Below are positions 47,380-58,400 of a stretch of DNA of 64,000 nt, one piece after another. Position 1 is the stretch's first letter. Each line of letters begins with the position of its first letter. The notes under the pieces were generated by a model. That model was not told where the DNA came from, ran no database searches, and saw only the letters and a list, made by a program, of their open reading frames with translations. Source of the DNA: CAYVQE01 sp964633205 (lineage in GTDB: Bacteria; Myxococcota; B64-G9). Both the position numbers and the translations under genes were made by a program. The DNA lies in NCBI GenBank assembly GCA_964633205.1, contig CAZWFN010000005.1, positions 1 through 64,000 on the forward strand. Direction: 5' to 3'.

Positions 47380-49206
47380 ATGGCGATCGGGATTCGAACC
47401 ACGGCTTGGCTGGCGGCGGCGCTGCTGATCGCCGGCTGCCCATCCAGGCCGGACAGGCGCGCCGACGAGAAGCCGGCCGCCGCGGCGGCGGAGGAGCGCG
47501 AGCAGAAGCAGGCCGAGGCCGAGCGGGCCGCGGCCGCCAAGGCGGCCTTCGAGCGGGCGGTGGCCGCCTATCGGGCCCAGAAGAAGGCCGGCCGCATCGA
47601 TTACGACGACCTGCTGTCGCGCTTCCGCGACGTGTTGGGAATCGGACCCGATATGGCCGAGGCCCACTACAACCTGGGCTGCATCTACGAGGCCATGCGC
47701 AACGACGACAAGGCCCTGGAGCACTACAAACGCGCGCTGCAGCTGCAGCCCGACCTCCATCTGGCCGCCGCCAACCTGGGCGCCCTGCTGGCCCGCAACG
47801 GCCAGCTCGACGACGCGCTGAACCTGTATCAGAAGGCGCTGAGCAAGGACGCCAAGAACTCGCCGGTGCTGCTCAACATGGCCGCCATCTACGGGCAGCA
47901 AAAGAAGTACGACCAGGCCATCGCGCGCGCCAGCGACGTGCTGGTGCGCGATCCGACCAACGTGGGCGCCTACCGGGTGATGGCCTCGGTCTACTACAGC
48001 ATGGGCAAGTTCGACATGGCCCGGCTGATCTGCCTGCGCGGGTTGAAGATCAAAAAGGACGATCCCAAGCTGCTCAACACCCTGGGCCTGGTGCTGCTGA
48101 AGCTGGACGAGGTCCCCGATGCCTTGGCCAAGTTCCGGGCCGCGCTGGCCCAGCAGCCGGACATGGTTCCGACCCGCTTCAACATCGCCAAGGTGGCGCT
48201 GGATTACAAGGATTTCCGCGTGGCCCGGGCGCAGTTCAAGAAGATCCTGGAGTACGAGCCGGGCGACAAGCGGGCCGAGTTGGGCCTGGCCATCGCCGCC
48301 CGCGGCACCGGTGATTACGATGCCGCCCGCAAGCAGTTCGAGGCCCTGGCCGCACGCTATCCCAAGGACCCGGTGCCGCGCCAGTGGCTGTGCCGGCTGG
48401 CGCTGCGCAACTTCAGCGATCCACACATGGCGAAAGAGCAGTGCGGTCTGTGCCTGAAGATCCAGGGCCGCTCGCCACCCGAGGATCACCCCTGCGTCGC
48501 CATGTACCAGGAGGCGAAGCAGGGCATCGAGATGGAAAAGAAGATCAAGGAGATGGAGGCCAAGGCGCTCGAGGCCCAGAAACGGCACGAGCAGTTGTTG
48601 GCCCGGCTGCGCAAAATGCGCATCGACACCATAGACCAGGCCTGGCAACGGGCCGAGCAGGAGTGTCGGGTGCGGCCGCCGAAGAAGCTGGACGGGGCCG
48701 AGCTGGAGTTCGTGCTCGACCCGCTGGCGGTGACCCCGGATCGCAAGACCAAGGTCGAATTGGTGGGGGCCGAGTTCGGTGACGTGGACCGCATCAACGT
48801 GGGTACGCTCAAGGTCAAGTGGCGCAAGATCGACGATCACAGGCTGCAGATGGTGGTTCCCAAGGGCCTGGAGCTGGGTCCCTGGGACGTGCTGGTGACG
48901 CGCACGGACGAGTCCGAGATGTTCTTCGGTGGTGGGCTGTGGGTCGGTGAGCAACCCGAGTGCGAGCCAGCGGAGGCGCCGCAGAAGGAAGAAGAAGAAA
49001 AAAAGGGCGAAGAATCAGATAAATCCGGCGAGGCAGGCAAGGCGGCTGGCACCGGGGCGGAACCCGCGGCCGGCGCTGCTGTCGAAAAGAAGGATGGCGC
49101 TGGCGCGGCTGGCCAGGACGGAAAACCAGCGCCGAAATCGGAAGATGAGCCCGAGAACGGGGAGCCCCAGGCGCCCCAGGAGCCCCAGGCGCCGGCCGGG
49201 AAGTGA
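47380..49206 (+). CDS. gltE: TPR lipoprotein, GltE/NfsE family
   Basis: 608 residues from ATG 47380 (GAGGAGAGG upstream); the open frame begins at 47335 but only this start gives a lipoprotein signal (LLIAGC, Cys20). A Glu/Lys/Ala coiled coil (about 25-65) leads into eight or so regular TPRs (about 70-370: AHYNLGCIYEAMRNDDKALEH, AAANLGALLARNGQLDDALNL, LLNMAAIYGQQKKYDQAI and others). After a helical stretch (about 380-430) comes a beta-sandwich with IPT/TIG-like wording (VTPDRKTKVELVGAEFGDVDRI, about 440-523) and a disordered Glu/Lys/Ala/Pro tail. GltE is an outer-membrane lipoprotein of the gliding complex. Confidence 0.8.
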   Translation: MAIGIRTTAWLAAALLIAGCPSRPDRRADEKPAAAAAEEREQKQAEAERAAAAKAAFERAVAAYRAQKKAGRIDYDDLLSRFRDVLGIGPDMAEAHYNLGCIYEAMRNDDKALEHYKRALQLQPDLHLAAANLGALLARNGQLDDALNLYQKALSKDAKNSPVLLNMAAIYGQQKKYDQAIARASDVLVRDPTNVGAYRVMASVYYSMGKFDMARLICLRGLKIKKDDPKLLNTLGLVLLKLDEVPDALAKFRAALAQQPDMVPTRFNIAKVALDYKDFRVARAQFKKILEYEPGDKRAELGLAIAARGTGDYDAARKQFEALAARYPKDPVPRQWLCRLALRNFSDPHMAKEQCGLCLKIQGRSPPEDHPCVAMYQEAKQGIEMEKKIKEMEAKALEAQKRHEQLLARLRKMRIDTIDQAWQRAEQECRVRPPKKLDGAELEFVLDPLAVTPDRKTKVELVGAEFGDVDRINVGTLKVKWRKIDDHRLQMVVPKGLELGPWDVLVTRTDESEMFFGGGLWVGEQPECEPAEAPQKEEEEKKGEESDKSGEAGKAAGTGAEPAAGAAVEKKDGAGAAGQDGKPAPKSEDEPENGEPQAPQEPQAPAGK

Positions 49207-49238
49207 GCAACGGGGGGCGCTGGCAAGGAGGCGATCCG

Positions 49239-49517
49239 ATGAGAACTGCACGGATTATCTGGTGGCTTGCGGTCGCGCTGGTGGCGGCGGTGTGGCTCGG
49301 CGCGACACCGGCTCAGGCCCAGGATGAGGGCGGGGATGACTCGGTGGTCTACGAGAAAAAGACGGTCTACAACTTCGAGGACGACACCATCACCGGCGAT
49401 CTGACCCGACCGGACCAGGAGTTCCTCACCGGCCGCAAACTGGCTCGTCACAAGAGCCTGATCCGGGTCCGCGAGGACTTCAAGGAGAAGGTGCTGCAGT
49501 CGGTGAAGGACTTGTAG
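49239..49517 (+). CDS. gltF: Small periplasmic protein, GltF/NfsF-like
   Basis: 92 residues from ATG 49239, preceded by AAGGAGGCGAT; signal peptide ending AQAQ/DE. The mature part is short: SVVYEKKTVYNFEDDTITGD, then LTRPDQEFLTGRKLARHKSLI and RVREDFKEKVLQSVKDL. The wording (a beta start with DDTITGDLTRP, then a basic stretch before RVREDF) recalls the short proteins that precede the FHA/AgmX-PglI gene in glt and nfs clusters. It lies between gltE (32 bases) and gltG (16 bases). Function as a connector in the periplasm is inferred from position only. Confidence 0.65.
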   Translation: MRTARIIWWLAVALVAAVWLGATPAQAQDEGGDDSVVYEKKTVYNFEDDTITGDLTRPDQEFLTGRKLARHKSLIRVREDFKEKVLQSVKDL

Positions 49518-49533
49518 TGCCGGGGAGTCGGCA

Positions 49534-51600
49534 ATGAGCAACCTGACGTTCAAGGTCTATCGGCGCGGCCTGTTGCAGGCCACCGAGAGCTTCGACCGCG
49601 AGATCATCAAGATCGGTCGCCTGTCCTCGGCCCACCTGCGCCTGGAGGACGAGAAGGTCTCGCGAATCCACGCGGTGATCGAGGTGTCGGCCACGGGCGA
49701 GGTCAACATCATCGATATGGTCTCGGCCGAGGGGACCTTCGTCAACGGCGAACGGGTCAACAAGGCCCCACTCAGTCCGGGCGACGAGATCCGTCTCGGT
49801 GATACGCGACTGGTCTTCCAGGAGGACGAGGCCCAGTCCGTGGCCAGCGACCAACCCGAGGCGGCCACCCAGCCCGAGCTCGAGCCGGTCGGGGCGGCCG
49901 AAGCGACGGCGGACGTGGCCGACCCCGGTGGTTACGCCGCGCCCGACCTGGGGGCGGATGAGGAAGAGGCGGCGGCCGAGGTCGAGCCGGCGCCCGAGCC
50001 GGCCCCGGTCCAGGCCTCACCGGCGTCCTATGTCGAGGACAAGTACGCCGCCGCACCGGAAGCGGCGGCGGCTTCCGAACCGCCGGCTGCAGCCGCGCCC
50101 GAGCCCGCGGCCGTCACCAGCAGCGCGCCGGTCGAGGCCCCGGTGGAGGGCTACTACACCCACCGGGTGGCCCTGCCGCCACCCAAGGAGCTGGGCGAAC
50201 TCGATGACGACGAGTCCCTCGGCGCGGCCAACTGGAGACTCGAGGTGCGCCAGCTGTGGGGCCGCGACACGGTGCTCAACGTCAAGGTCTTTCGGCCTGA
50301 AGACAAGCAGGTCAGCCTGGGCGAGGACAAGAAGGCGGACTTCCGCATGCCGGTCGAGTCGCTGCCGGCGGACAATTTTCCCATCGCCCGGGTGGAGTCG
50401 GGCCAGGTGCTGCTGTCGTTTGCAGCCAACGCCAGCGGCGAGGTGCGCTACGCCGACGGCAAGGTGGCGGATCTGGGCGAGCTGGCGCGCTCCTCGTCCG
50501 TCAGCCGAGACCCCAAGTACCCGGATTGTCGCATCCTGCCGCTGGACCAAGGGGCCGGCGCCACCATCGAGCTCGGCAACGTGGCCTTTCGTTTCCGCTA
50601 CGTCAGCCGGCCGGCCAGCTACCTGTCGCGCTTGACCGAGAACCTCGACTACACGTTTCTCAACACCATCCTGCTGATGTTCTTCGCCTTCGCCGCGCTG
50701 GTGGCCACCTTCCACCTGCGGCCCAAGTCGGTCGAGACCACCGAGGAGGAGCTCTACAAGGTGCCCGACCGCTTCGTGCAGTTCATCCTCACCCGGCCCA
50801 AGCCCGAGAAGAAGGATCTCAACTTCTTGGCCAAGCTCAAGGCGGACATCAACGCCAAAAAGGCGGACTCCGCCGCGCGTCACAAGGGCAAAGAGGGCAA
50901 GATGGGCCAGCGGGGCAAGCCGGACACGGGCAAGCGGTCGGCGGTGCGGGCCATCAAGCGCGACGACGAGGAAGTGGTCGGCAACAAGGGCTTGCTGGCC
51001 GTGCTGGGCGCCGGCGGCCCGCAGGGCCTGTCCACGGTGACCGGTGGGACCGGCCTGGGCGGTGAGCTCGAAGGGGCCATCGGCAACATGTACGGCGGCC
51101 AGGTGGGCAGCAGCGGCGGCTTCGGCGGCCTGGGGCTGAAGGGTACCGGCGCCGGCGGCGGTGGCGTGGGCAACACCATCGGCGTCGGCCGCCTGGGCAC
51201 CCGTGGCCGCGGCGGCGGCAAGTACGGCTATGGTTCCGGGGTATCGCGGGTGCGCAAGCGCGGAGAGCGCGACGTCAACATCTCGGTCGGCCGGCCGATC
51301 GTGATGGGCTCGCTGTCGATGGAGATCATCCGCCGGGTGATCCACTCGCACCGCGACCAGATCAAGTACTGCTACTCGAAGGAGCTGACCCGCAGCCCCA
51401 ACTTGAGCGGCAAGGTCACCGTGAAGTTCACCATCAGCGCCAAGGGCTACGTCCAGCAGGCCTCGGTCTCGGCCACCACCCTGGGCAACGCCATGGTGGA
51501 ACGCTGCATCACCCAGAAGGTACGCACCTGGAAGTTCCCCGAGCCCAAGGGCGGCGGCATCGTGATCGTCAACTACCCCTTCATCCTCAAGCCCCAGTGA
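49534..51600 (+). CDS. gltG: FHA-domain inner-membrane protein with AgmX/PglI C-terminal domain, GltG/NfsG family
   Basis: 688 residues. An N-terminal cytoplasmic FHA domain (about 24-92: IKIGRLSSAHLRLEDEKVSR, IHAVIEV, GTFVNGERV) binds phosphothreonine. An Ala/Pro/Glu linker (about 100-205), a second FHA-like beta domain (about 220-350) and a single membrane helix (about 375-393, FLNTILLMFFAFAALVATF) follow. The periplasmic part has a charged stretch, a Gly-rich flexible spacer (about 490-570) and a TonB-like AgmX/PglI domain at the end (about 590-688: IIRRVIHSHRDQIKYCYSKEL, two Cys, WKFPEPKGGGIVIVNYPF). This domain set is diagnostic for GltG/GltJ-type proteins that couple the proton motor to the trans-envelope complex. 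Confidence 0.88.
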   Translation: MSNLTFKVYRRGLLQATESFDREIIKIGRLSSAHLRLEDEKVSRIHAVIEVSATGEVNIIDMVSAEGTFVNGERVNKAPLSPGDEIRLGDTRLVFQEDEAQSVASDQPEAATQPELEPVGAAEATADVADPGGYAAPDLGADEEEAAAEVEPAPEPAPVQASPASYVEDKYAAAPEAAAASEPPAAAAPEPAAVTSSAPVEAPVEGYYTHRVALPPPKELGELDDDESLGAANWRLEVRQLWGRDTVLNVKVFRPEDKQVSLGEDKKADFRMPVESLPADNFPIARVESGQVLLSFAANASGEVRYADGKVADLGELARSSSVSRDPKYPDCRILPLDQGAGATIELGNVAFRFRYVSRPASYLSRLTENLDYTFLNTILLMFFAFAALVATFHLRPKSVETTEEELYKVPDRFVQFILTRPKPEKKDLNFLAKLKADINAKKADSAARHKGKEGKMGQRGKPDTGKRSAVRAIKRDDEEVVGNKGLLAVLGAGGPQGLSTVTGGTGLGGELEGAIGNMYGGQVGSSGGFGGLGLKGTGAGGGGVGNTIGVGRLGTRGRGGGKYGYGSGVSRVRKRGERDVNISVGRPIVMGSLSMEIIRRVIHSHRDQIKYCYSKELTRSPNLSGKVTVKFTISAKGYVQQASVSATTLGNAMVERCITQKVRTWKFPEPKGGGIVIVNYPFILKPQ

Positions 51601-51629
51601 TGACGGCACCCGCGCGGGAGGCAAGGTCG

Positions 51630-52235
51630 ATGAGGACGGCATTCCAGATCCTGGCGGTTGCGCTGCTGATCGCCCAACCGGCCGCGGCCGATGACGAGGG
51701 TTCGGGCAAGGGCGCGCCCAAGGTGCAGCAGGTGGAGGAGGTCGAGCGCGGTTTGTGGTTGCGGGCCGATCTGGGCGTGGCCATGACGGTGCTCGATCCC
51801 TTCGGGGCCGATCGCGAGAGCGGTCCCTGGCCGCCCGGCCCCCTGCTGCAGCTGGAACTGGGCTACGATCTCGGCCAGGTGGCCTCGATTCACCTGGCCC
51901 TCAACGGCCAGCAAGTGATCGGCCAACAACAGCGCGCGGACAGCGAAGCGCTGAGCAACGACGTCGCCGCGTTGGCGCTGCTGGCCGGTGGCCGCTTCAA
52001 CATCCTGACCACCAAGCGCCTGGGCTGGTACGTCAAGGCCGCGGTGGGCTGGATGTTCGTCTCGCCGGCGCTGGCCGCGATGGACGACGGCCTGTTGGTC
52101 CACGGCTGCACCGGGGTCGAGTACGCCACCTGGCTGCGCCATTTCTTCATCGGCCTGGAGGCCGGCGCGGCCTACGACGTGGGCAACGGCGGCCTGCAGG
52201 TTTTATTGACCCCCACCCTGAAGTACGTGTTCTGA
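51630..52235 (+). CDS. gltH: Outer-membrane beta-barrel protein, GltH/NfsH family
   Basis: 201 residues from ATG 51630 (GGAGGCAAGG upstream); signal peptide ending PAAA/DD. A short charged linker precedes amphipathic strands (GLWLRADLGVAMTVL, LLQLELGYDLGQVASIHLALN, GWYVKAAVGWMFVSP, HFFIGLEAGAAYDVGN), and the protein ends LTPTLKYVF with the C-terminal Phe typical of barrels. It is a third, smaller barrel, not obviously a copy of the A/B pair, and its place directly after gltG equals that of NfsH. It is the last gene before the separate promoter of the giant TPR gene; no T-rich terminator is visible between them. Confidence 0.72.
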   Translation: MRTAFQILAVALLIAQPAAADDEGSGKGAPKVQQVEEVERGLWLRADLGVAMTVLDPFGADRESGPWPPGPLLQLELGYDLGQVASIHLALNGQQVIGQQQRADSEALSNDVAALALLAGGRFNILTTKRLGWYVKAAVGWMFVSPALAAMDDGLLVHGCTGVEYATWLRHFFIGLEAGAAYDVGNGGLQVLLTPTLKYVF

Positions 52236-52280
52236 GCCCGCCGCCGACGCCCGCCGGGAGTTCCAAGTACTAAAATCTCT

Positions 52281-52309
52281 TTGATTTTCATTGATCATTT
52301 CGGTATAAG
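52281..52309 (+). promoter_or_regulatory. Strong sigma-70-type promoter for gltI
   Basis: -35 TTGATT (52281-52286), a 17-base spacer and -10 TATAAG (52304-52309; 5 of 6 consensus bases). It sits in an unusually AT-rich patch (52268-52310) within GC-rich DNA. Transcription would start near 52316, leaving a leader of about 138 bases before ATG 52454. Confidence 0.6.
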
Positions 52310-52316
52310 ACCTTCA

Positions 52317-52407
52317 ATCGAGGCGGCGTGGGTGCAAAACCTCCGGCCTTGGGCTGAACGGGCTGCGGCCCCGGAGGGCGCCGGTTCGGATCGAGGCGGC
52401 TTGGGTG
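52317..52407 (+). repeat. Leader of gltI: 18-base direct repeat flanking a hairpin
   Basis: ATCGAGGCGGCGTGGGTG (52317-52334) recurs with one mismatch at 52390-52407. Between them CCTCCGG (52340-52346) and CCGGAGG (52371-52377) can pair around a 24-base loop. There is no T-run, so it is not a terminator. It could be a protein or RNA regulatory element of the gltI message. Confidence 0.55.
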
Positions 52408-52453
52408 ACGATCTCGTTGCTGGACTGCGCGCGAGCAGGGAGTGGACTGCGAG

Positions 52454-55400
52454 ATGGAAGACCAGATTCGAAATTACCAGAAGATCCTCAAGAGCAACCC
52501 GACCGACGGTCCGGCCTTCACCGCCCTGGAGGAGATCTACCAGGGCAAGGATCGATTCCAGGATCTGACCGGGCTGTACGAGGAGCGCATCCAACACGTG
52601 CAGGAGACCGATGCATTGCTCGGCCTCTATGCCCGTTGTGCGACGATTTGGCATCAGAAGCTCGGCGATGCCGCTCGGGCCGAGAACTGCTACCGGCAGG
52701 TTCTGCGCCTGCAGCCGGACAACCGCCAGGCGCTCGAAGGCTTGGAGGCGGTCTACACGCAACAGCGCGATTGGGAGCGGCTGGCCGATACCCTGGAGCG
52801 CTTGGCCGGCCTGATCGGCGACAGCGCCCAACGGGCCGAGGTTTTCCACCGGCTGGGCCAGTTGTACTCCGAGTCGCTGGGCCGCCGCGATCGCGCGCTG
52901 GTGGCCTGGGGCCACGCCGTGCGGGCCAACCCGAAGCGACGCGACAGCCTGTCCGCCCTGCAGGAAGCTTATCGGGAGCTCGGCTACTTCGACAAGGTGG
53001 CCCAGCTGCTGCAGCGCGAGGCCGAGTTGGATTTGGCCGAGCCGGCCGAGTTGGGACAGAAGTACCTGCGGCTGGGCCGCCAGCTGCTGGCCGAGCCCCT
53101 GCACGAAGCTGCTTGCCGCTCGGCTCTGGAGCGGGCAACCGAGCTGTTGCCCGACGCCGAGCCGGCGCAGCAGGCCCTGGCCGAGCTGGACCAGGCCCGC
53201 GCCGACTGGGAGAAACGGGTCAAGCAACTGCGGGTGCAGGCGGTCGAGGCGCCCGACAAGGGCCAGGCGGTCAGCCTCTACCGCCAGATCGCCGAAATCT
53301 ATTACCTGCAAGGGGATCATGCCGAGCAGGTCGAGGACAATCTGAACAAGTGCATCCTGCTGCAGCCGGGCAATCCGCGGGTGCTTTCCTTGCTGGAGCG
53401 TTACTATCTCGAAAAGCGGCGGGCCAAGCAGCTCATCGAACGGTTGAACGAGGTGGTCGCCCGGTTGAAGGACCGGCGCACGGCGGTGGTGGTGCTCGAG
53501 CGTATCGCCATGCTCGATGCGGTCCACCTGCAGGACAAGAACGCAGCCCTGGAAGCCTACCGCCGCATTCTGGAGCTGGAGCCGGGCAACCCCTCGGCGA
53601 CCGCATCGCTGGTCGAGACCTACCAGGAGGAGGGCCGCTGGGCCGAAGTGGTCGAGCTGCTCAAGAGCCAGGCCGAGGGGCAGACCGATCCGGTGGTCAA
53701 GGCCGGCACCCTGTTCCAGATCGCCCGCATCAGCGCCGACCACCTCAAGGATCCGGAGGCGGCGCGCTTTCTGTACGAAGAGATCCTGCGGCTGGATCCG
53801 GAAAATCTGAAGGCCGCACTGGCGCTGGAGCGCATGGTCGAGAAGGCCGGCGACATGCAAGGCTTGGTGCGCTGTCTGGAGATCCAACTGGTCCATGCCC
53901 ACCAGCCGGCGGAGCGCTTGAAGCTGCTCGACCGAGTGGCCCGCATTCACCTGGAGCAGCGCAACGATCCGGTCGAGGCACTGCACGCCACCCTGCGGGC
54001 ATTGACAGTGGACCCTTCGCGCAAAAAGACCCTCAAGCAGGCGCTCGAGCTGGGCGAGAGCACCGGCCGCTACCAGGAGCTGGCCGGTGCCCTGCGCGTG
54101 GCGATCGACTCCGGCGGCATGAGCGGCAAGGCCCTGATCGAGGGGTTGGCCACCCTGGCCGACATCCAAGAGAACCGGCTGGCGGATTCCAACGAGGCGA
54201 TCCGGATCTACCAGGAGCTGCTCGAGAACGACCCCAAGCACATGCCGGCGTTGGATGCGCTCGAACGGCTGCAGGGCGCGGCCGGCGGCAGTGTCGAGCT
54301 GGTGTCGGTCTACACCCAGCAGCTCGAGCTGGTGCGCTCCGGGCAGAAGAAAAAGGAGCTGCTGTTCAAGCTGGCGCACATCTACCGCGAGCGAATGGCC
54401 GACTTCGGCCGGGCCGCTGAAGCCTATCGGCAAGTGCTGGCCATCGACGAGTCCGATGCCGGCGCCTGGGCCGCGATGGGCGAGCTGTTCGAGAGCGACG
54501 GCAAATGGGACCGCGCGGCCGAGGCGCTCGCCCGCGCTCTCGAAAACGAGAGCGACGCCGAGCGCCGGCTGCACCTGCAGCACCGCCTGGCCGGCATCTA
54601 CGAGCAGCGTCTGAACGACACCGAGCGCGCGCTCGAGTTGTGCAGCGGCATCCTGGCGAACGAGCAGGCGGATGCCGAGCTGGCCGCCAGCACGGTGGCC
54701 ATCCTCGAGCGCTTGCAGGGCCGCGGGGTCAGCCCGCTGCGCATCGCCGAGATCTTGCAGCCCTACTACGCCCTGGCCGGGGACTGGCGGCGCCACATCG
54801 ACATGCTCGAGCTGCGGCTGGAGGGCTGCGACACGGCCGAGGAGCGGGTCCGGCTGCTCGGACGCATCGCCCAGGTCTATGAGGAGGAGCTCGACCAGAA
54901 GGAACTCGCCTTCAACGCCCTGGGGCGGGCTTTCGGCGAGCTGCCCCGGGAGCCCGGTTTGCTGGACGGGCTGCAACGGCTGGCCGAGGAGACCAGCCGG
55001 CTCGAGGATCTGGCCAGCATCCTGGACCGGTCCCTCGAGCGCGTCGAGCAGCCCGAGGCCATCGTCGAGCTGAGCCAAGCCCTGGGGGCGCTGTACCACC
55101 AGCGCCTCAACCGGCCGCAGAACGCCATCCAGTGTTATCATCGGGTGCTGGAGCACGCCCCGCAAGACACCGCCAGCCTGGAAGCCCTCAGCGCGCTCTA
55201 TCGCGACACCCAGCGCTTCGACGGTCTGGCCGATGTGCTGCGCCGGCGCATCGAGCTGACCGAGCAAATCGACACCAAGAAGGCCATGATGCTCGATCTG
55301 GGCCGTGTGGTCGTGGAGGAGCTGCACGATCGGCCCAGCGCCATCGAGATCTACCATGAGCTGGACGGCCTGTTGGGCGACGACCTGGACGTGTTGCGGC

Positions 55401-58400
55401 GGCTCGAGGCCCTGCTGGAGAAGGAAGGCCGCTGGCCGGACCAGGCCGAGGTGCTCGAGCGCATGATCCCGATGGTCGAGCAGGAGGAGGCATCCGAGCT
55501 GAAGCTCAAGCTCGGCCGGGTGCGCGCCGAGCGGATGGAGGATCGGGCCAACGCTGTCGAGCACTACCGCCAAGTGCTCGACGAGCGCCCGGATGACGGC
55601 CGGGCCATCGCAGCGCTCGAATCATTGCTGGAGCGGCCGGACAGCGCACCGGCGGCAGCCGAGATCTTGGAGCCCATCTACCGGCAACGCCAGGATTGGA
55701 ATGGACAGGCGCGGGTCCTGGAGGTCCGGGCCGAGGCTGCCGCCGAGCCCGCCCACAAGATCGAGGCCTTGCTGAAGATGGCTGCCATCCTCGACGAGCA
55801 GCTCGGCCAACCGGAGCGAGCGTTCACCGCATTGCGGCTGGCCAATCGGGTCGACCCCACCCGCGATGACGTGGTCGCCTCGATGGAGCGCCAGGCCGAG
55901 AAGTCGGGCGCCTACGAGGAGCTGACCGCCGCGCTGGAGGAGGCGGTGGATGTGCTGGAGGATACCCAGCGGCAGGTGGCGTTGTTGCAGAAGCTCGCCG
56001 GGCTCTACCGGGACAAGCTGCGGCAGCCCAATCTGGCCACCGCCGGCCTGCGGCGGCTGCTCGAAATCGAGCCGCACCACGCCAGCGCGCTGAGTTCGCT
56101 CGAGAGCCTCTACCGCGACTCCAAGTCCTACCAGGATCTGGCCTGGGTGCTGACCCGGCAGGCCGAGGCGTCCAGCGATGCGGCCGCCGGCCGGGATTTG
56201 CTGGTTCAGGCGGCCCAGATCCTCGAAGAACAGCTCGGCGACTTGGACGGCGCGGTGGAGGCCTACCGCAAGGTATTCGAGTCGGATCCCAGCGACCTCC
56301 AATCGGCCAAGCAGCTCGACCGGTTGTTCCAGGCCACCGGCCGGTGGCAAGAAGAGGCCCAGCTGCTGCCCAAGCTGGCCGAGATGTCGAAGAACGTGCT
56401 GGGCGTCATCGAGTACAACAGTCGTCTGGCGGAGATCTATGCGGTCCACCTCGACGACCCCCGGCGGGCGGTGCAGATCCTGCGCCAGGTGCTGGAGCAC
56501 AAACCGGGGCATCAGGAGACCGTGGCGGCGCTGGAGAAGCTGTTGGCCGACGAGCGCTGTCGCCAGGCCGCGGCCGAGGTCCTCGATGGTGTCTACCGGG
56601 CCGCTTCCGAGTGGCGCAAGCTGGCCGCCATCCTGGAGATGCGCCTGGCGGCGACCGCCGAGCCCTCTGACCGCATGGCCTACTTCCGGCAATTGGTCGA
56701 TCTGTTCGAGAACAAGATGGACGAGGGCGCCATGGCCTTCAACGTGGCCGCCCGCGCTTGCCGCGAGCAGCCGGAGGATGAAGGGGTGCGCCGCGACCTC
56801 CACCGGCTGGCCGAGCAGGGCCAGCGCTTCGAGGACCTGGTGGACGTCTACCGCGATGTGGCCGATCACCACGTCGGCACCGAGCTGGCCACTGAACTGC
56901 GCAAGCAGATCGCCGCGCTGCAGGAGCAACGCCTGGGCGAACGGACGGCGGCGTTGGCCGAATGGGAACGCTTGCTGGAAGCGAACGATTCCGACGAGCA
57001 GGTGCTGGGGGCCCTGGAGCGGCTCTATCGCGAGCAGGGCGATTTCGCCTCCCTGGTGGGCATCTACCGCAAGCAAGAGGCCCTGACCGACGATCCGGAG
57101 CGCAAGAAGGAGCTGCTTTTCCAGGCGGCCGCCACCCTGGCCGAAGGGGTCGAGGATGTGCCCGGAGCGATCGAGGTCTACCGGCGCATCCTGGAGCTAA
57201 CCGCCGACGATCGCCGGGCGCTGCGGCTGCTCGATCAGCTGTTGGTGGTCGAAGAGCGCTGGTCCGATCTGGCTGAGGTTCTGCAACGAGAGATCGCGCT
57301 CGTGCCGGATGAGCCGGTCGAGGCCGGTGAGCCCGATCCGAAACTCGATCTACTTTTGCGGCTGACCCAGCTGCATCTCGACCATCTGGGTGACACGGCC
57401 ACCGCCGTTTCGGCGCTGGCCGCCGCCCTGGAGCGCTCGGCGGTCGAACCGCGGGCCATCGACCTGCTCGAGCGGATGCTGACCGATGAGAGCACCCGGC
57501 CGCAGGCCGCCGAGATGCTCGAGCCGATTTACCGCCGGCTGGGCGATTTCAACAAGCTGGTGGCCATCATGGAGGTGCGGCTGGCCACCCGGCAGGAAGC
57601 CGAGGCGCGGCTGGCGATCTACCGCGAGCTGGCCCGGATCTACGAGGAGGAGCTGGTCCAGAAGCCCTTCGCTTTCATGGTCACCTGCCGCGCCTTCCGC
57701 GAGCACCCCACCGACGAAGGCATCCGGCAGGAACTCGAGCGGCTGGCCGAGCAGACCGGTTCGTTCGAGGAGCTGGCCGACGTCTACGAGGAGGCGCTGC
57801 CCAAAACCGAGGGCACCGAGGCCCAGGGCCACATCGGCCGCCGGCTGGCCCAGCTGAAAGAGGCCTACCTCGAGGACAAGGACGAGGCGGTGTCCAACTG
57901 GCGCCAGGTCCTGGCCAACGACCCCGACGACGCCGAGGCGCTCAAGTCGCTGGAGCGCCTCTACCGTGAGCGGGGCGCCTACTCCGAGTTGGTCGGGGTG
58001 CTGCGCCACATGGCGGCGCTGGAGCAGGACGTGGATCGCAAAAAGGATCTGCTCCACGAGGTGGCCACGTTGATGGAGGAGCGGTTGGGGCACAACGACG
58101 GCGCCATCGAGGCCTATCGCGAAATCCTGCTCGAGGATCCGAGCGATCTGGCCGTGCTCAAGCTGCTCGATCGGCTGCTGGAGAAGACGGGCCATTGGGA
58201 CGACCTGCGCGAGGTGCTGCTGGCCCAGATCGAGCGGGCCGCCGACAGCGAGATCATTCCGCTCCATCTGCGCCTGGGCAATCTGCTGCGGGCCCGCCTG
58301 GGCGAGCCCGAGGCGGCAGTCGAGGTCTACACCGAGATCCTCGGCCGCGAGCCGGTGCAGGCGGAGACGATCGACGCGCTGGTGGCCATGTTCGATGCCG

